The translations under genes and the position numbers were made by a program. 49,466 nucleotides of DNA from a virus. Shown in pieces: positions 46,918 to 49,466 of this stretch (positions within the stretch are counted from its first letter, which is position 1; each line of letters begins with the position of its first letter). The stretch covers positions 1-49,466 of the IMG/VR virus record IMGVR_UViG_3300038701_001533; one strand, given 5' to 3'. Under the pieces are notes generated by a model that was not told the DNA's origin, ran no database searches, and worked only from the letters and a program-made list of their open reading frames with translations.

Positions 46918-47334
46918 ATGGGAAGACGCAAAGGAAACAAGATACAGACGGCGAACGCAACGACCCAAGCGGTGAATGCGTTGAAGCTGTACATAGGCGG
47001 ATGCACGTTCCGGCAGATCGCGGACAAGCTCGAATGCTCGGTCAGTACCGCCCACGGCTACGTCAAGACCGCACTGCAAGAAGCGGCGGCACAACGGGCC
47101 GACCTTGCCGAGGCCGAGCTTGAGGCGCAGGTGGAACGGTTGCAAGACGCGATGCGCCGGGTCGCCGCAAGCAAGGCGTATCAGCAGGGCAACCCGCAGA
47201 GCGTGACGGCGTACATCAAGGCTTGTGAGTCGCTGCGGAAGCTGTTGGGCCTGGATCAGCCGAGCAAAGTCGAAGTGGACGCCCGGCACTCGGTGTACGA
47301 CGTGACCATCCCCGGAGTGACCGACGAAGAATGA
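46918..47334 (+). CDS. terS: Terminase small subunit
   Basis: A 138-residue protein with N-terminal basic region (MGRRKGNKIQ), a helix-turn-helix (FRQIADKLECSVSTAHGYVKTAL), a long helix and an acidic tail. The small subunit recognises the packaging site and recruits the large subunit, which overlaps by ATGA. A short hairpin (GGCTC/GAGCC) lies before the start; the ribosome site is weak. Confidence 0.75.
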   Translation: MGRRKGNKIQTANATTQAVNALKLYIGGCTFRQIADKLECSVSTAHGYVKTALQEAAAQRADLAEAELEAQVERLQDAMRRVAASKAYQQGNPQSVTAYIKACESLRKLLGLDQPSKVEVDARHSVYDVTIPGVTDEE

Positions 47335-48605
47335 GCACGGCAGCCGAACCCATCAAGGTCAACATGCCAGCCCTGTACACTAAGCAGCGGCGGGCTATCT
47401 TTTCGCCCGCACGCTACTCGGTCATTGAGGCGAGCACCAAGGCAGGAAAAACCTTAGGCTGCATCGTGTGGCAAGCCTACCGCGTCATGAGCGACGGTAA
47501 AGCCCGCGAGCATTGGTGGGTTGCCCCGGTCTACCCGCAGTCCAACATCGCCTACCGCCGGGCCAAGAAGATGTTTCGCGGGCTATGCAAGACCAATGAC
47601 AATGATATGTACCTGACGTTTGACAACGGCGCGCGTTGGGTGTTCAAGTCGGGCGAGAAACCGGATAACCTGTACGGCGAGGACGTGGCCGATGCGGTGT
47701 TGGACGAGTTTACGCGCTTGCGGGAGGAATCATGGCACGCGGTGCGATCCACTTTGACCGCGACACGCGGCCCTGTGCGGTTCATCGGCAACGTCAAGGG
47801 CCGGGGGAACTGGGGCTATCGCATCGCTCGGATGGCCGAGGATGAGTCCAACGCCAACTACGAGTATCACAAGATTATCGCGTGGGACGCAGTAGAGGCG
47901 GGCGTCTTGGACCGGGCAGAAATTGAGGATGCTCAGGGCGCACTTCCCGACAACGTGTTCCGCGAGTTGTACCTGTGCGAGCCGAGCGACGACGGCGGCA
48001 ACCCGTTCGGCATCGACGCGATCCGGGCGTGCAAAATTGCCCGCCAGTCTGTCGGCGCTCCCGTAGCCTATGGCGTTGACCTCGCGAAGTCACATGACTG
48101 GACATGGGTATACGGCATCGACGACCAGGGGCGTGAGGTGCATAGCGAGCGGTGGCAAGGCTCGTGGGGCGATACCCGCAAGCGGATTCTCGCCATCGTC
48201 GGGGACAAGCCTGCACTGATCGACTCGACCGGCGTCGGCGACCCGATCGTCGAAGACCTTATCGCGGTTCGCAAAAACATCCAAGGGTTCAAGTTCACAA
48301 GCCAAAGCAAGCAGCAGATCATGGAAGGCTTGGCGGTGGCGATCCAGCAGGGCAAGGCCGGGATTGCCGATGATAAGGCTATCGCTGAGCTGGAGGTTTT
48401 TGAGTACGAGTACACGCGGACCGGCGTTCGTTACACCGCTCCCGCCGGGCTACACGACGACGGCGTTTGTGCAATGGCCCTCGCCCACGAGTGCAAGCGG
48501 GCGTACATGCCGCAGACGATCTATATCGGCGGCTCAATGCTAGACAACGACCCTGCCCCCGTCGGCGACTGGTTCGACGATGATGACACGGAGGACCGAT
48601 GGTAA
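47331..48605 (+). CDS. terL: Terminase large subunit
   Basis: A 424-residue packaging motor. ATPase: Walker A TKAGKT (residues 36-41), Walker B DAVLDE near 121, and coupling region FIGNVKG. Nuclease: GVDLAKSHD near 246, LIDSTG and HDDGVCAMAL, the acidic residues of the RNase-H-like fold. It packages DNA into the prohead through the portal. Overlaps by four bases on one side and by seven (ATGGTAA) with the portal gene. Confidence 0.93.
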   Translation: MSTAAEPIKVNMPALYTKQRRAIFSPARYSVIEASTKAGKTLGCIVWQAYRVMSDGKAREHWWVAPVYPQSNIAYRRAKKMFRGLCKTNDNDMYLTFDNGARWVFKSGEKPDNLYGEDVADAVLDEFTRLREESWHAVRSTLTATRGPVRFIGNVKGRGNWGYRIARMAEDESNANYEYHKIIAWDAVEAGVLDRAEIEDAQGALPDNVFRELYLCEPSDDGGNPFGIDAIRACKIARQSVGAPVAYGVDLAKSHDWTWVYGIDDQGREVHSERWQGSWGDTRKRILAIVGDKPALIDSTGVGDPIVEDLIAVRKNIQGFKFTSQSKQQIMEGLAVAIQQGKAGIADDKAIAELEVFEYEYTRTGVRYTAPAGLHDDGVCAMALAHECKRAYMPQTIYIGGSMLDNDPAPVGDWFDDDDTEDRW

Positions 48606-49466
48606 AACTTTCCAACAAGCCCGCACCCTATCGCGGCCAGAAGGCCCAGCAGTCCCGCGACCTGTACACCGAGTCGGCCATCACGCCGTATGAGGGGATG
48701 GGCCACTACGGGGCTAAGCCGTGGCCGTTTGACTATGCTCGGGCGGTCAACCAGTACAGCGGATGGGTCTATCGGTGTGTGACCGGCAACGCCAATGCTG
48801 CGGCGTCGGTCCCGCTTCGGATGTATGTACGCAAACGCTCGGCGTCGCAACTCAAGGCGATGGGTATGGGGCCGGCCACCTATGACGGGCGGCCGGTCCC
48901 CCGCGGTCGCGTCAAGTATCTTCGCGGCGAGCATCACGACCACCGGCCCAGCGCGGCTGTCCGCCATAAGCTGGCTGAGTTCGGCGGCGACTTCGAGGAG
49001 GTTACGGACCACCCGGCGCTAAGCCTGCTCCGCACGGTAAACCCGATGCTTAACGGGTTCGACCTGGCGACTTTCCGCTTTGTCTCGCTGCAACTGACCG
49101 GCAACGCCTACATGCACCCGGTCATGTCACAATCGTTGATGCGGCCTAGCGAGCTTTGGCCGATGCCTCCGGACTGGACGCGGATCATCCCCGGAAAGCC
49201 TGACGGCGACGATATGATCGAGGGCTACACCTTCGGCAATGGGTACATGCGGGAACATCGGTTCGCACCGGATGAGGTGCTGCACTTTGCCATCAATCGC
49301 GGCGTGCGTGACCTGCACTATGGCTATGGCCCGATGGAGGCCGCGTGGTCTACGGTCGGCCTGTCAGTGTCCAAGCGGATCAGCGACAAGGCCCTGTTCG
49401 ATAACATGGCCCGTCCCGATTATGTGCTGTCGATCGAGGGGGCGGGCACCGACGAAGCCCAGCGAC
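48599..49466 (+). CDS. Portal / 2H / MuF fusion protein, 5' part
   Basis: The first 289 codons of the portal fusion continued at 3-2930 across the circular joint. The ATG overlaps the terminase stop. HK97-type portal features: PYEGMGHYGAKPWPFDYARAVNQYSGWVYRCVTGNANAAASVPL, an internal AVNPMLNGFDLATFRFVSLQL, LMRPSELWPMPPDWTRII and HRFAPDEVLHFAINRGVRDLHYGYGPMEAAW. The last base of the window disagrees with base 129, which marks the end of the overlap and not a frameshift. Confidence 0.92.
   Translation, partial: MVKLSNKPAPYRGQKAQQSRDLYTESAITPYEGMGHYGAKPWPFDYARAVNQYSGWVYRCVTGNANAAASVPLRMYVRKRSASQLKAMGMGPATYDGRPVPRGRVKYLRGEHHDHRPSAAVRHKLAEFGGDFEEVTDHPALSLLRTVNPMLNGFDLATFRFVSLQLTGNAYMHPVMSQSLMRPSELWPMPPDWTRIIPGKPDGDDMIEGYTFGNGYMREHRFAPDEVLHFAINRGVRDLHYGYGPMEAAWSTVGLSVSKRISDKALFDNMARPDYVLSIEGAGTDEAQR
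49340..49465. repeat. Terminal overlap, right copy
   Basis: Identical to bases 3-128. The two copies should be counted once in a closed genome of about 49,337 bases. Confidence 0.95.

Noticed and set aside
1-49466. Integrase or lysogeny module
   Set aside because: No tyrosine or serine recombinase signature was seen in any frame; the HTH proteins alone do not establish lysogeny.

Overview
The window is almost certainly a complete, circularly closed tailed-phage genome of about 49.3 kb. Its last 126 bases repeat bases 3-128 exactly, and the portal gene runs off the right end and re-enters at the left end in frame. The phage is G+C-rich (about 60% by eye), packed with ATGA and TAATG start/stop overlaps, and uses AGGAG-type ribosome sites and sigma70-type promoters, so the host is a bacterium. 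Signal-peptide proteins are compatible with a Gram-negative host, but I cannot name the host. An HK97-type capsid module plus tail terminator, tail tube and tape-measure genes point to a siphovirus-like particle. I found no integrase or recombinase for lysogeny and no recognisable endolysin.

Layout. 46.9-49.5 kb and 0-12 kb: terminase, portal (fused to a 2H phosphoesterase-like domain and a MuF-type domain), prohead protease, ParB-like and Mom-like DNA-modification proteins, capsid, head-tail connectors, tail tube. 12-19 kb: tape measure, tail proteins, a zincin-like protein and a metallophosphoesterase, interrupted at 16.3-17.0 kb by a leftward pair: a secreted protein and a superinfection-immunity-like membrane protein. 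19.2-23.4 kb: early operon with a Tad2-like protein, Rad52-like annealase, SSB and NinB-like protein. 23.5-32.2 kb: second early operon with two DNA methyltransferases (one carrying an in-frame LAGLIDADG endonuclease insertion), an NrdR-like zinc protein, a RusA-like resolvase, a replication initiator with iteron-like repeats inside the gene, and a DnaB helicase. 32.6-37.3 kb: a run of small accessory proteins. 37.4-38.6 kb: a probable lysis region. 38.5-39.4 kb: a leftward three-gene operon ending in an HTH protein. 39.5-46.9 kb: tailspike-like beta-helix, SGNH esterase, LamG-like and other receptor-interaction proteins.

The most unusual regulatory signal is a set of promoter-linked structured RNAs. 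At 5.64, 19.19 and 23.51 kb a near-consensus promoter is followed at once by a long stem with a C/A-rich, G-poor loop and then an intrinsic-terminator-like hairpin. In two of them the terminator loop is complementary to the upstream strand, the logic of an attenuator or antiterminator. The capsid gene has a consensus promoter whose leader contains a textbook H-type pseudoknot. A tRNA-Gly(CCC)-like element overlaps the end of the mom-like gene.

The genes suggest a phage that protects its DNA by modification (Mom-like protein, two methyltransferases), replicates through its own initiator, DnaB, annealase and SSB, and may neutralise nucleotide-signal defences (2H phosphoesterase, Tad2-like and receiver-like proteins). 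Functional names rest on motifs read by eye; no database search was possible.
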